64,000 bases of DNA, taken from the NCBI GenBank assembly GCA_030549495.1, contig JAUIRK010000903.1, positions 1,178,001-1,242,000 on the forward strand. The letters are read 5' to 3'. Below the pieces are notes generated by a model. It was not told the origin of the DNA and made no database searches. It saw nothing but the letters and a program-made list of their open reading frames with translations. The first letter of the stretch is position 1. The number at the start of each line of letters is the position of its first letter. This document shows, in pieces, positions 1-17,289 of this stretch. Origin of the DNA: Nectonema munidae (Eukaryota; Nematomorpha; Nectonematoida; Nectonematidae). The position numbers and the translations under genes are program-made.

Positions 1-3468
<3,468 letters not shown>

Positions 3469-4481
3469 GTAAAGGCTGCTACTGGACGCTACACCCAGAC
3501 TCCCTGAACATGTTTGAGAATGGGAGTTATCTTCGCCGCAGAAAGCGCTTCAAAAGACCGGAAGGAGAAGACATTGAAGATGAGGTGAGACCCGTGGCCA
3601 GTAAGAAGAAGTGCAAAGTCAGTCACTGTGAGCAGGACGCGTTCAAAGAAGGAAGCAACAAGGCGGCCCCTGCTTCTGCCTACAAAGCTCATTCAAAAGC
3701 GAAAGAAGCGCCGCTAACATCCCACTTGAGATCTTCTTCACTGCACAAAACACCCCTTTACAATGAACCAACACAGGAATTGAGGCATAATCGCTATTTG
3801 AATGTCAATCAACCCCCTTCCTACTTTCCTCCTGCTTATCCATCATCCTCTCTACCTTTTATGGCACCTAGTAAAGATAGCATCAAAAATGATGAACCAA
3901 TTAAATCAATTAAATGTGATACCAGTGATAATTCATTATATTTCAAGCCACTTTTAATCAAATTTGAACAAGATAAAGATAAGTCTTTGCACTTTAATCC
4001 CAATTCTAAAATCGCAGAAGAAGAAAGATACGTTAATCTTCATGATAATAATTTACAGCCAACCAATGAAAACCAGGTAATGTATGTCAGTCAACCATCA
4101 TACATGCTAGATGAGCCAACTTCAGTACCATTTCAAAATTCTTTAAATAGTCCACCGTATCAAGCGAATCATCACTATCCAAATACTCTGAAAAGCGTCA
4201 ATCAGTCAAATTTGCCTTGTTACGATTATTCCACAGAAAGTTTATACCTTTCAAATTCTAGTTCTTCAATCATAAATTCGGAAAACACTCAGCCTTCAAA
4301 CCTTCAGCCGTACCAATCGTCTTACTTTGATTCTTTTGATGCCTACTTTTCCACAAACACATATAATGACTTGGTACCTTCTTCAACGAATGCTCTAATT
4401 TTTTCTTCTGGGTTCAAAGATGAAAAATTGGCCCAAAATTACTTCCAGTACGAACAAGCTTTCATGCATTCAAAGATTTGA
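3469..4481 (+). CDS. foxC: FoxC-type forkhead gene, last exon with wing regions and C-terminus
   Basis: The exon opens with GT, completing the split glycine codon, and gives [20 protein letters not shown] followed by LRRRKRFKR, the second half of the forkhead domain with the basic wing 2. It then encodes about 300 residues of low-complexity Ser/Asn/Pro/Gln/Tyr-rich sequence typical of transactivation regions and stops at TGA 4479-4481. Two wing positions usually Ser and Asp in FoxC (GSYWTLDPDS) are Cys and His here. Base composition is clearly richer in G+C than the surroundings over 3469-3760, as expected for constrained coding sequence. The C-terminus shows no recognisable further domain. 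Being the terminal exon is inferred from the stop and nearby poly(A) signal. Confidence 0.92.
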
Positions 4482-4511
4482 TGTAAATTAATTTTTTTCC
4501 AGTTTTTTTAT

Positions 4512-4517
4512 AATAAA
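4512..4517 (+). terminator. Candidate polyadenylation signal of the forkhead gene
   Basis: AATAAA lies 31 bases after the stop codon. A second AATAAA at 4996-5001 would give a longer 3' UTR. In DNA this AT-rich such hexamers are common, so usage is uncertain. Confidence 0.45.
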
Positions 4518-6716
4518 AAAACTTTTGAAAGATTATTATTCCGCTTTATTGTGATTAAGTCTTTACTTCAAGAATGTGTACTTCTAAAAGTTTCTTTTTA
4601 TTGAACCTTGAAAACTCTTGCTTCAATCTAATATCAAGAATGGAGCCTTAGCTTGAATTCTTGTAAAATTTTTTCCTTATTTATCATTGGTCTATTGACT
4701 TGTGTATTTTTGATGTATCTATTTATCATGACAATTAAATCTCAATTATTGTCAAAAGCGCTTAAAGTATTTGAGTTCATAAACTTTTTTTCTCTTTTTA
4801 TATTTTTTCAATCCTCAAATCGACTCTAATCATCATTGCATGTAGCTCATCAAAGAATACACATCATAACTTTTCCATCTTTTTTAAGATTTTCCTCTTT
4901 TATTCTTGTAAACATATGTGTCTTCATCATTTTCGCCGTGAAAATTTCATATATTATTATACAAATTTATTTTTTATTACAACTAAAGTATTTCCAATAA
5001 ATTTATTGACCAATATTTTTAGATATAAACAAAAACAAATTGTAATTGCAAGATCAAAATGAAAAAATATAAAAAAAACTTTTTTTAGAGGACCCTGTCA
5101 TTAGTATATCAAAAAAAATATATGGGAAATTTTTTCCAAAACAATAATTTTGAATCCAGTTTCTCTTAAGAGTTTATTACCATTTTTTGTAAGAGCTTCT
5201 TTCCTAGATTTGGAAAAATATTTTCTACTTTCCGTCATTCAACAATCTTTTCATTTGTGCGATGGTTAATCTATAGAACAAAAAATTGAAATGTAAATTA
5301 GTTTTTCATATTAGCAAAGTTGAGTATAACATTCTCCATTTAAAATTGCAATAATTGCAAGTATAAAAATATGTAAGCGAAATTTTCAATTTTTTTCAAT
5401 CCCTTACCTGTTGAAATTCATAAGGGCTAATTTATAGATTTACTTTCAGAGAAAAAAATTTGCAGTTTTCATTTTCACGTAAACTTCTTGATAAAGATAG
5501 TGATTTTTTTTGAAAAAAACGATGAGATATTGATTAGACGATTATTTTTTATAACATTTATTATTCCTAAATTTAATTATGTATTACGAAAAAATAACGA
5601 AAATTTAGTAAAAATTCTAAATCAAAAGATTTATAAAAATAATGTTTGGATCATTCATGAAGAAGTTCTTTAAAAAAAATGTTAACTCTTTTAAGGAGAT
5701 ATTTCTAAATCCGCCAATTGAATCAAGGGAGAGATTTTCAAAATAAACTTGTATTTATAGAATACAGATGATTTATTATTTATAAAATTAAATATCATAA
5801 ATATGTGAAAAGTTATAGAATCGTTAGCAATACTTACTTAGTTTATGCAATAATAAGAGCGTAAGAAATAAATCAACGTGCTGACAAGACCACCAAGGAG
5901 ATAAAAATGAGAAAAACACCTTTCAGACGTGTCAGGCAGAGAGTGGAGTGATTTTGACAGTTGAATGTATCATTGACATGATTCGTCTTCATTAAAAATC
6001 AGTTAAGCATGATTTAGCGATGCTTATTCATTAAAAAACTACATTCCCATTTCCGTGGGTGATGCATTTTTGGGGAAAAAGTTGAATCTTTAGTATTTAT
6101 TGTCAAGGCATTGACAAAATGTTCCTTTTTGAAAAAGATATTATCTTCAAACATGTTTAATATTTATATGTCGAGAGATCCTTTTGCCTTTATTCTACGT
6201 TAAAATTTTTACCCCTCAATTTCATTAGTATATAATTTGCATATTGATTCTATAGATAGGGGCCTATCCTGATTTTTCATTAATTAAAATTATTTTATGT
6301 TAAACATATATTTTAATTTTTTTAGAGGCATTCACATTTATTTTCATTAATTCGCGGATATCTTGACTTTATTTTATTAAATTCATGAATCAGTTTAGGT
6401 TTTAAATGAAAATATCAATATTGATATACTGAAAGGAAATCAACATTTCAAACATAAAATATTGATTCAAATTATGAAGGAATTCATTCATTGGGCCGGA
6501 TGAAATGATTGATTACAACATAACATGACCTAATTTATTTAGAAATATAAAAATAAGGAGGAAGCGCCTATGGAAATTGCATCTGAGAATTTTCAATTAA
6601 GAACAACATATTTTCCATTTTTCCATAAATAATCAGGCCTCTTTTTGAAAATATCAACACTTTGAGAAAAAACGATGTCATTTTGTAGGTAATTCCATTT
6701 ATTATATGCCCTTGGT
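4518..6716. other. AT-rich 3' flank, no gene seen
   Basis: The stretch has only short random open frames, homopolymer runs and no recognisable protein motif on either strand. The first part may belong to the forkhead 3' UTR. Confidence 0.6.
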
Positions 6717-7178
6717 TTAAATTTGAATGTGTGTGACTTTGAGATCAGGCAATACATTATTATTATTATCCAGAACCAAATTTCTTTTTATAGTGTAGAT
6801 CGTGATCATTTTATTTCTCAACCTCCTAGAAGGTAAGTTGATCGGTTTTAGCCTTTCAGCATACGCTAACTTACCGAATCCTTTCAAATTCTTGGTGTAC
6901 ACTCTCTGCACTTTCTCTATTTTTTCATGTTAGTTATCGAGAAATTGTCAAAAATTTCGTTTCCATATTCAAGAAGGGGTCTAACTAAAGATTTCAAAAG
7001 ATTCAAGGCAATTTCTCTATCATACACGATAAAAGTCTTTTTAAACATATGAATAGGCCTTTTTCACAGCATAAGATACATGATCTTTGACAGAGAAATG
7101 TGAGTCAATGAATAATCCTAAATCCATTTGTTTGTTAACTTGATTTAGTCGTGTACCACCAATGTATACCAATCACAA
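6717..7178 (-). mobile_element. LINE fragment, region after the RT palm
   Basis: Reading leftward from about 7178, the minus strand gives IGGTRLNQVNKQMDLGLFID, then KDHVSYAVKKAY, LVRPLLEYGNEIF, and in a second frame KVQRVYTKNLKGFGKLAYAERLKPINLP. These are the standard landmarks (DLG...D, LVRP.LEYG, E..Q...TK.I.G....Y.ERL..L.LP) of CR1/L2-like LINE ORF2. At least one frameshift separates the halves near 6911. Both ends are truncated; no target duplication is visible. Confidence 0.85.
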
Positions 7179-9502
7179 AGAAAGTAGGCTTTATGGTATT
7201 TGGGCGTATTAATTAATTCTTTTCGCCTCAAATGTCCATAATGGGTTTGCCTAATGTAAAGTTTTCAATGGAGGATAAAAGTTTAAATATTTGCAATTTG
7301 AGTGCCAAAGCTTCGCTTATCTTTCGTTTATATCAATGTACCATTTTTAGTTGTATATTTTCTCTTCTTCAATTCCAAATTTTTAATTTTCTCTTCTATT
7401 TGGTCTTTTTCCCATTCTATTCACATGAAGAACACGCAGCCTTTGTATTTTATGAAGAAAGCTCACCCCCAAAATGTTCATATAGAGGAAAATCACCCCA
7501 AAGTATTTGTATGAAGGATCGTTGTATAGTTGTTTTCATAAAAATTGTGCATTCAAAAAATTTTAAAAAACTTGAAATTTATACAAAAAAATAGAGAGAA
7601 TCAAAAAATCCTTAGAAACGAACTTAGATTATTATATTACCTCGGCAAATCTTGTTTGTTTCTTTATATATACTCATATTTTTAAAAGCCCTTAAATTAA
7701 AGACAACGCGCCTCATTATACTATATTTAATTAGAACTAATTATTATTTATGTATTCAGTCTCTCCATGTTATAAAAAGAACAACACAGGGTTTTTGTGA
7801 AGAAAAACACCCCAAAAAACAATAAAAACGACAACTTTTTATGGGATATACGCCAAATATGGTGGAGTGCTTTCTGAGGATATGGGCCAAAATTTTGATT
7901 CTTTTTCAATCCCACCAAAATAATCCAACAATTTGTATTAAAAAATGAAAGTTAACCATTTTTTCTTAAGCCCACTTATGTCATTCACCTCTTTACTCAA
8001 TTTTAAATATAAAATTGTTATCATAGATAAAAAAAAATTTTAATTTTTTTATTTCAAAAAATTTCCTTATTTATGCAATAAATTAGTTATGCTCAAAAAG
8101 ACTTGAAAATATTGACTAATTTTTAACATGAAAAGTCATCAATGCCCCATTTTGCATTATACGATGCTTCACATTTGGCAAATGCGCTATGACTTGACAA
8201 CCTCTGCCCCAAACTTTTCTTACAAAGAAAAAACAGCCCTAATGTTTTCACAAAGCGAACAACTACCTTACATTGCTTCTCCTTCATGTGATCTAATTTT
8301 ATTTTCTAAATTCCCATTTGTCATTTCCCATTTTAATTTGTATATTTTCCATTTTATTTTGTCGTTTCAAATTAAAAAACGCCATAGCTAAATGAAAAAA
8401 ATTGAATTGAAAAAAGCTAATTTTTTTTTAGTGGAAAAGAAAAAAGAGTAAAAAAAGTGAAAACTTTCGAGTTTATGCTTGGAGCATATTGTTGACTTTA
8501 GAATTATACGCCTTTTTCTAACTAATTTCCTCACTTAAGAAGTAATTGCTTCCTTCCATTGATGTAGTCATTAGTGCAAGTGAATAGTTAACTTACTTGA
8601 ACAATATAGTTTCAAGATTTCTTTCCTGATATAAGTTGTTTCTGCTTCTTGAATATTTCAAAAGAAATATAATCATCTCAAATAATAAGAATAACTATTG
8701 CATGAATATAATGAAACCTTAACTTTTCATACCCTTTGAAGACCAGTGTGATACGGGTGTCAATAAATAGAAAACGTCTGCCTAAAGGAAAAATTATTTT
8801 AGTGACACAAAGTTTCCAGCCCGTTTAATACTAATGCTCCAAAAATAGAGAGCAGACAATGTTCAGTTTTTAAATAAAATCAACAGAAATTAAATAAAGT
8901 AGTCTGGCACTTAACGGGTTTTCAACCCCCGAAAAAGAACATTTTAAGCGCTACCTCTATCCACATATTGATGGCGGAAGCACGTGTTTGGCATTAATGA
9001 TGGAAACAGTATAGCACTATCGCGATAGCGTGGCTGCTGATTAAGCACGTTTTCAGTTCTCTACCAAACTTTAATCGTAACACATGTTGTGATTCGTGAG
9101 CCAGCTTCCCTAAGCCTGGTTCATGTTTAATCATTTTTCATGGTGTTAGTGGAGACATGATGTCTGGTAATTGCAATAAGCCAGGAAGATGCAGACACAC
9201 AAACTGAACTGGTAAAAGGATAGAACAAATTACTCTCCATAATAGTGTGTGGAGTGATAATCTTTTCCATTTTAGCATCACATCTGTTCACAATTGCACT
9301 ATTTACACGAATTATTTTACACCAATAAGAATTCAGTAATAATATAATTGACATATAGTTGTCGAATCACATTTCATCTTCAAAAATCGTCACTACAATA
9401 TTTTGGATTGTTCATTGAATAACTGATTGTTTACTAACCATGAAATTCAAGAATATTAAACAAAAATCGCTAAAGACCAGTTTATAGTATACCTTAAGTA
9501 TT
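7179..9502. other. Gene-free AT-rich stretch with a weak dispersed repeat
   Basis: No credible gene is seen. A diverged direct repeat is present: 7423-7478 and 7775-7821 both read roughly AAGAACA.CACAG followed by TTTGTGAAGAAA and CACCCCAAAA. Between 8900 and 9120 the DNA is less AT-rich but its open frames carry no recognised motif. Confidence 0.5.
9017..9028. repeat. 12-bp perfect palindrome CTATCGCGATAG
   Basis: The palindrome contains two CG dinucleotides in a CG-poor region. It could be a dimeric protein site or chance; no gene depends on it visibly. Confidence 0.4.
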
Positions 9503-9791
9503 AAGTGGCGTATTCAAGGGGTAGGGGAGGGGAGGGAGGTTGGCCATAGCCTCCCCCTGTCTTAAGCACAGATCTTTTATATTTCTATTTTCTTCCAGTT
9601 TATTTGAAATGATAATTTTTGTAAATATAGATTCTTATTTGTGATCATTGCTGATCATTAGTATTTTTGTAAATAGAAATTCAATGTTATACGATTTAAC
9701 TTTTAAAAATAGAACTTAGAGCAGATAGTTATGATGATTAATTTAAAACAACCCCCCCCCCCCCTCAAATAAATTTCTGAATACGCCACTG
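9503..9791. mobile_element. hAT-type MITE with 13-bp terminal inverted repeats
   Basis: AGTGGCGTATTCA at 9504-9516 is matched exactly in inverse orientation at 9778-9790, followed inward by a G-rich stretch on the left and a C-run on the right. Ends of the form CAGTGGCG plus a subterminal G/C tract are typical of non-autonomous hAT elements. The 289-bp body has no coding sequence. Flanking 8-mers do not match well, so the insertion is not young. Confidence 0.75.
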
Positions 9792-10069
9792 CTGGTATAA
9801 ATTATATTGCATACAATTTTATTTATTTTATATACAAAACATGGAAACTAAACAAGCATAAATAAAATGGCAGGGGACTGGGATATGTGTGTGCCCAAAT
9901 GCCTCATTTCCACGAGGAATTGGAGGAAAGTCCCCCACACTCTGTCCAATTCTTTAATAGAGAGGAGATTTTATCTTCTGTATCCTCATTTGTCATCAGT
10001 AAATATGAAAATCTTAGAAGTCTTAGGCTTCTCTAAATTCACTAAAATGCCATTCAGAAGTTGGGCGTA

Positions 10070-10224
10070 TGTTTCAAAATGTTGAAAGTTTACTTATACG
10101 ACTTTTAGTTTTTTCAACCACTTCTTGTGAAGTGGAAAGAATTTTTAGCATCCTTAGTACACTTAAAAACTCGCTAAGAGTTGCTTGGACTACACAAAGA
10201 TGAAACCTTATTTTAGTTTGACAT
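10070..10224 (+). pseudogene. hAT transposase C-terminal (dimerisation) fragment
   Basis: The plus strand encodes FQNVESLLIRLLVF, then STTSCEVERIFSILSTLK and NSLR, matching the hAT C-terminal dimerisation region (LP.S...CER.FS....IKT.LR). A stop follows at about 10222. It lies 280 bases right of the hAT MITE but need not be the same element. The rest of the transposase could not be recognised. Confidence 0.75.
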
Positions 10225-13200
10225 GTTCATAAAAATTTGTTGAAAAAACACGTGCGAAGAAATAGCTAAATATTTCTTTAAATGGCAATGATGTGAGATG
10301 CAAAATTGTTAGATTGTTCAATGATTTATAATAGATAGAAAAAGTTTATAGAATAAGCCTACCAAGGACTATTATTATTTATAAAACATTATATTTCGAA
10401 GAAAAAAATCACCTCTAAGCATGTAATTAAATTTTTGCGCTAATCTTCATTTTTTAACTTACTCTTGATAAAGAGAAGCCCCCTTCTCCAAATATATTCT
10501 TTTACATGTAAAAGCTGTTCCTATACTTATCTATAAACTTTTTCCTTCCGTTACTGCAGTAATATTTTGCTGGCGCGAGTTGTGTGTGCCTTTCAATATA
10601 AAAATACGGAGAATCTACGCCTTATCAACATCTACTAATTTTAGCAGGTAAAATCTCTATAACTCACAACTTTCATCATTTGCACTGAGCTTTGAACTCT
10701 GAATAAAAAATATGATAATTTCAATGTTATTATCAAGGAAAATTTTTTTCTATATTTAGAACATAATCACATTTCCAAGTAGCATTGCAATTACAAATCT
10801 GTTTTGATGGTTGACGGATATTAAAGGTTCTAAGCTTTATTTTACAAAGAATATTTGCCAAGGTTTTAAGTTGTCATGACAGTGTATCAAATGAAAACCA
10901 GCGCATATGAGTTTTAGGCCAAATGCTAGTCTAGATTTTGCTAAATATATTTTCTTTACACTCACATGCATTATAATAAGGATTGAACAATCGGAGTGCA
11001 GTAAATCTTTTTATACTCAAATTGTATGGATTAAATATTCTAAGGTTGGAATAGGTAAGTTCCCCCTTGTTTTTTCGCCAATGATCATCGAAGCATATTA
11101 AACTTTTCATCTACGAACAAAGGGGAGACAACGGTGTAAAAATCCTTATGATTTAAGTATAGCTAGACTTTCCGATGTGTTCAATTTGAAACTTTTTATA
11201 ATAAAGTTTGCTCCGTGCTTGATTTCAAATAATAGAAATGTGGAAACGAAGGGGTTAAAGTCATTCTGAATATGTTTTCAATTAACTAGATTTTGCTGTG
11301 CGTTTAATTTAATACTTTTCATAATTGCTCCTTATTAAGTAATAAAAATTGGAAGACAACTTTTTTAAAAATGATTGTTTTTGAAAAGAAATAGGAAGGC
11401 AATTTTTAATGATCTCAATGCTATAGTGAAACTATAACGAAGTATTGGGAAAAAGATAATAGATTTTTGGGCTTAGGGCTAGGATTAGATAATGTCATTT
11501 CTAAAATAACATTATGCAAAAAGAATAAGATTTTTTAGGCTTAGATATTGTCATTTTAAAATGATTAGACAATTACTTTACTAACTTTATTAGTTATGGA
11601 GTACTAACTATATGCTTCTTTCACAGCTAAAAAGAATTAATAGACCATACGGTGCATTCATTATTTTCTTCGCTATTGGAGGATGTGAGTAAATAAGAAA
11701 CAGATTGCACTCATGAAGTTCGAGTATTTTTTGGCGTTTTTATCTTGCCTTAAATATTAAAACATAATAATGCCAACTTGTTTTAAGTTCGAAGCCAAAT
11801 GTAACAATAAAAACATAAATTGTTGAATATACAAATATCTGTAGATATAATTAATTTTCATAATTCTCAAGCGATATAAAAATGACCTTAATAGTGTACT
11901 AATTTATGTAAATAGTAGAAAGCTCATAATTTAGTTTCTTAAAATTTAATCTAGATGGCGTTAAATGTATATTTCAAAATATTGTATTTTCATGCCATGC
12001 TTGTTTAGTACAAAACGTTAGAAAAACATTTAAATTTTAGAAACAAGTATATTGAATATCGCTCATTTAATCAATAACTATGTTTCATAACTGTCCCAAC
12101 TAATTTTTTCAATTTCATTACTTTCATTTTTAAATATCCAGATAATCGGAAAAACAATAGATTGTTAATTTGTTAAAGAAATTTTGATGAACTATATGCT
12201 ATAGTATAGATAATAAAAGCACATAAAGTTTATAAAGCTGTTTCGCATCCCCTATAACAATCTCTTTCAACCCGGTGCTTTCACCTATAAGGTTAAGAAC
12301 GCCTGCTACAGAAGAACATGACATAAATCAGAAATTTAAATGAATTATTGTATTTTTTCACAACTTTGTATTTCTAACGGTATAAAGTTCATTTATATTA
12401 AGATCTCTGGGCATTTGAATATTTTTTCATATAGTGAGCATTAATGCGTTAAGCAGGGTTCACTTCTCTACTTTCGTTTTGATTTCCACAATAACAAATG
12501 AATAATAAGCGCATATCCGGTTTTTGTCTCATCTAGCAAATATTTTTTAGCCCTTATTTTTAAGTCTTTCTGACCCGTCAACTTTTTTGGAAGTTTCACG
12601 CCAATTACTCCTTGTTAACATTTATAGAAGTAGTTTTACTATTTGGTAAAGAAGTCAAGCGTTCCATTTTATCTGTTTTTCTTCATTTTCCTGTTAAAAC
12701 ATTATCATAATACGAATACGTATATACAAACTCTCAAAAAACCAACTTTGAAGTTTCTTCCAACTTTATAGTTTTCTCTGACACTAGATTTTATTAAAAT
12801 GTCTTTTCATTCTTGATATCTAAAAGAATTGATTTTTAGATCTCTGTATCTTTTGCAAAAACAAAATTTTAATCTTGAAACTCTTTTGTCCCAACAAATT
12901 AACATTTAACTTAAAAGAAAAGATTTATAAAGTTAAGGAAAAGATGGTGTAGCTTTCATGCATTTTGAGTGGCTGATATTATTTCTTAATTTAAAACTGA
13001 AGCTTTCTTTTGCATTTACTTTAATCAATTTAGTTACACGATTGGAAAGAAATTGGTGCTTCAAAATTCATCATTTATTTGTATTGGAAAATCAAAAGGT
13101 TTTGATTTTTGTCTACATCCTAATTACTTCCCATTTCAAAGATGCCAAAACTCTGATCTAAGTTCATTTATATCTCCAAAAGATTGCTCTGTTGAAGAAA

Positions 13201-13830
13201 AGACTTTCCTAGAGACATAGATGGTGATGAAAAAAATTATAGGAAAAAAAAATTAAAAAAATATATTTTGATAGCATATGACATCAAAAAAACAAAATGT
13301 GAGAGACAAAGAAATAATTATTATTGAAGTTTTGATTCAACTCAAAAGTTGTTTAAATTTGAAGACACAAGTCTGATTTTCAGATTTTGGAGTAAATTTT
13401 TTTCACCAATATACATTATATCTCTCTTTCAGTAAAGTTGAAAAGGTATAGAATTTGCTAAATTCATTAGCATAAAAAATTCTTCAGGAAAAAATGGAAG
13501 TTATATTTTGCTGTCAAAAGTGAACCCTTCGTTACTGATTAGGTCAATAGTTATGTTAAAAGTGATTTCAATACTAAAATTTAGGGATATTGCTCAATGC
13601 GTACAACACTATCCAAAATTAAAAACAAACTAAAAAATCCCCATTTTTTCATTTCATTAAAATAAAATTTCTACAATGATTTATTTTGGCTGGATTTTTC
13701 ATAAGCAAAACAAAGATATAGAAAAATTAATAATAACAACGATGGTATAAGAAATATAAATTAAAAAAAAGTTAATTTCCAAAAATGTATTAACATTCAA
13801 AAAATGCGTTACTTTTTTCAAAGTTCTCAA
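10225..13830. other. Gene-free AT-rich stretch
   Basis: Only short random open frames were seen on both strands. No recognisable domain, terminal repeat or exon could be supported. Confidence 0.55.
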
Positions 13831-13860
13831 GAAGAAGAAGAAGAAGAAGAAAAAGATTTA
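13831..13860 (-). repeat. (TTC)n tract at a probable retrotransposon 3' tail
   Basis: On the minus strand AATAAATC is followed by T-rich sequence and about six TTC units. The same arrangement (AATAAAT then TTC repeats) recurs at 48122-48150, suggesting the 3' tail of a shared LINE or SINE family. Confidence 0.5.
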
Positions 13861-16800
13861 TTGTGAAAATACACACTTTAACAAAGATGAAGAAGATTAG
13901 AATAAAATATATTTTGAGCATAGTAATCACAATTGTAAATAAAAGATGGACTATTACTGCGTGAAATTTCAAAATGCCATAGATCTGCTTTCTTGAAATT
14001 ACACAAGGCTGAATAATAATAATAAAATAATTTCAATAATTGTTGGAGGCATTATTATCCCATTTCTCATTTGAAAGTGAAGTCACAATTGCAACACCTC
14101 CTTTACAATGAATATTAATCTATACTTATTCACATTTGGATAAAGGTAGCAAGCGATGACTTCATCACATTTCTGCACCTCTAACAATACTTCACGATTT
14201 CTCAACAGCCTATCACACGTTTTTGTCAGTTGTTGAATTAAAAAAAACTTGAAAAGATTTTCTAAGAAAATAATGATTCTCCAAATTAACATTTATATCA
14301 GTTTAAGGGAATGCAGGATGATAGAGTGTACGAAAAATAATTCTATTTTTTGCATATTTTTGTAATTTATGTGAAAAGACTCTTTTTTCCTAGTTTGTCT
14401 AAAAATTAAAATGGCTGGGGGTGATGGAAGGCGTAGCTCTACAACTTATGTAGATAAAGTCTGGGATAGAACATACTGCTTTGTAAAGTCCTTTAAAAAC
14501 ACAATTTCGTAAAAAATAGCGCATGTTTTCAAGTGTGAAGGAAAACTTCTATTACAAAAGACTGGAGTTAGGTGAGTGTTAAAAAAACACATAATCCTTT
14601 ACAAAGGAAAAATTTGTTTCAACCTTGAAGCTTTCACAAAATGTTGTTAAATAGAAACATTAAGTAAATATATTAGTGAATATGATCATGATTAGATGGT
14701 TTTGATAAATGTTAAGTAAACGAAAAAAGTTAGACCCCATTGTTCCTTGCAACTATAAACAAAGAGAAGATGGCTTTGCTGCATAAAGAGGAAAAGAATG
14801 CTGGTAGTGTATGACCATTAGTACCCTTTTTGAAAATAGAAATAGCCTATACATACAGGATACGGTGGGAACGTTTTTTGTGCGGTTGTAGTGATTTTTC
14901 TATTTAGAAAAAAAGAAATATTTTTACAAAATCTTTCAGATAGATTTTCTCTCTTCGAAAATTCCATCAATACTTTTTGCTTGACCGAAGTAGATATCGG
15001 TGTTCGGACAAATGCACGCGAGAAAGAAAAAGAAAACACGAAATTCATAGAATATTTTTATGACGCATAAATCATATGGCCGTCTGTCAGACATGCGTAA
15101 ATCTTTACATATATATTTTTTTTCTTCGCTTTTAGAACTTTTATACTTTATTTATACTTATCAAAGAATTTATAATTTATTTTTTAAAAAGTTAAATTTT
15201 ATACTTTTTTTCTTTTATATTCTGCAAATTTTTATTTTTTTATTATATTCAGTTTTTTAAACATAAAAAATTTTGTATAATTACAAACCTATTTTTTCTC
15301 CTATTTTTAATAAATTAAGGGTTTGTATCTATAAAATAATGTCTAAGAACATTTTTCAAACTAAAATTTGACAAAAAGTGATAAAAAATATTTGTTCAAT
15401 AGAGAAATTTTATCTAATTAAAAATTGAGAATAATGAAAAATTTATATTTTTCAAAAAATATATCATAACATTTAGATTCACAAGTTATAAAGTATAAAA
15501 GTATAAAAGCCAAAAGTTATTCTTCGTCAAATTTAGTTCAATTTACAAATCGATCGATTTTCGTGCTGCTTTGAATCCTTAAATTGAATTATTTTTTTAT
15601 TTTTAAGAACACGAGAAAACAAAATTCGAATGAGAAAGTTTTGATAAATTCTTGATTTCTCAAAAATTGGAAAAAATACAAAATTATAAAAAATAAATAA
15701 AGTTATTATAATCTTCAAAATTTTCAAAAACAAGGAGTAATTATAAATATATATTTTCTAAACAATTCAAAGATGGAAATTTCAAAATCTTTTCTCTGAA
15801 TGAATGAATGTTCACGCTATGACATTACTTTTGATTTGAGGTATATTCATCTAATGAAAGTGAATATTTAGTTCCTGCATTTACTTGATCTTTAAAATAA
15901 TAATCAGCTAATTCGTTTTTGATAAAAAAAAAGTATAATGCAAAAAATTCACACCAAAATGTTAGGGTACTGCTATATCACGCTTTTTTTCAAACTACTC
16001 TAAAAGTAATTGCCTGTTACACAAATTTTTAAATGAAAAATGCTAATTTTGTTATTTCTTCTTCAATTGATAATAAATTTATTTACCTTTCAAAATATTT
16101 CTGCTTTTTTAAACAGTGTTTCAATTTGATGGTAATTTTTATCATAAATTGTTTTACAATGCTCTAGCCATGATATGCGCCACCAGAACATTTTTAAATG
16201 GCTTTGCATTTTAGAAATTTAGTTGTATACAAAATAATAAAGAAATTTTGTTTACTATTTAATTTAATTGACATTTAATTTTCAATCGAAACAGAATTTA
16301 CAATAGAATTTGTAATCCAAGAATAAGTTATAGATAAAATCTTATAAAAAATTTTTTAAAATAAAGTAAATTTATATTAAATAGAATTTATGTCATTTTT
16401 TTAATGAAAAATCCTTAATGTTGAAAACGGGGTGGTTTTCAGTACCTTTATTTTTGTTAGAAGTGAAAAAGTGATGTAACATTTAAAAATGAATGAGTAC
16501 AAGTATTGGAAACTAATATAAAAAGAGGAAAAAATGAATGCAAAGTTTATTGGCATAAAAGAAACAAAAAGAAAAAATGTGTACTTCTTTTGTTTAAAAT
16601 TATGAAATCATCCTAAAAATAAAATGAAAAAATATAGAAATATTTTAAAGACAGATCAAAGTGAAAAAAATGTCATGCAAAATTAATTAGTATAAAACAA
16701 GCAAAACGTAAAATATCGAACTTTTTTTGTTTAAGATCATAAACTCATCCTAAAAAGTAAATGAAAAAATATGGATATTTTAACAACAATATCAACTGTA

Positions 16801-17289
16801 CATGATGTTAAATTATTTTAAAATGGAGCGATTTAGTTCATGCACTTTTAACTTTAACCTTCTTAACAATATTTCTGAGCTGAAAGGCAAATGTTGGAAA
16901 AATGGATTGAACCGTACTTTTTGGTTCCTTATGCAAACTTGAATTATAATCAACTCAACTTAACTTTCAAGATAATTTGGAAGTTTATTTTTGCAAAAAC
17001 CTAAAGAATTTCTGCCTGATGCATTCCCAATTTGCAAGTAAGAAGGAACTTTTTTTTTAATAAATGTGCGATTTTCTTGTAAAAGGATAAGTGAAGGTAA
17101 TTGGATGCTCTTTGTTCTCTCAAATTAAACACACATAATAAAGTAGAAATATAATGAAGGTTAGGAGAGTATTATTAAATGTAATATTTCAAAAATGCCT
17201 AAACACCTTTAAGTGAAATTAACACATTAGTTCATTTTAAATTTTAAATTAATAATATTGGACATAAAGAAAGCAAAAAATATATCCAA
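13861..17289. other. Gene-free AT-rich stretch
   Basis: No supported gene is seen. A minus-strand frame at 14083-14292 and another at 14818-15048 are somewhat less repetitive than their surroundings but show no family motif or convincing splice sites. Confidence 0.5.

Noticed and set aside
8128-8391. 87-codon open frame
   Set aside because: No domain, no splice or start context, low-complexity end; compatible with chance.
9127-9354. 75-codon minus-strand frame in a less AT-rich patch
   Set aside because: Composition is interesting but no motif or exon boundaries were convincing.
14083-14292. 69-codon minus-strand frame, possible exon
   Set aside because: Candidate splice sites are weak and no family is recognised.
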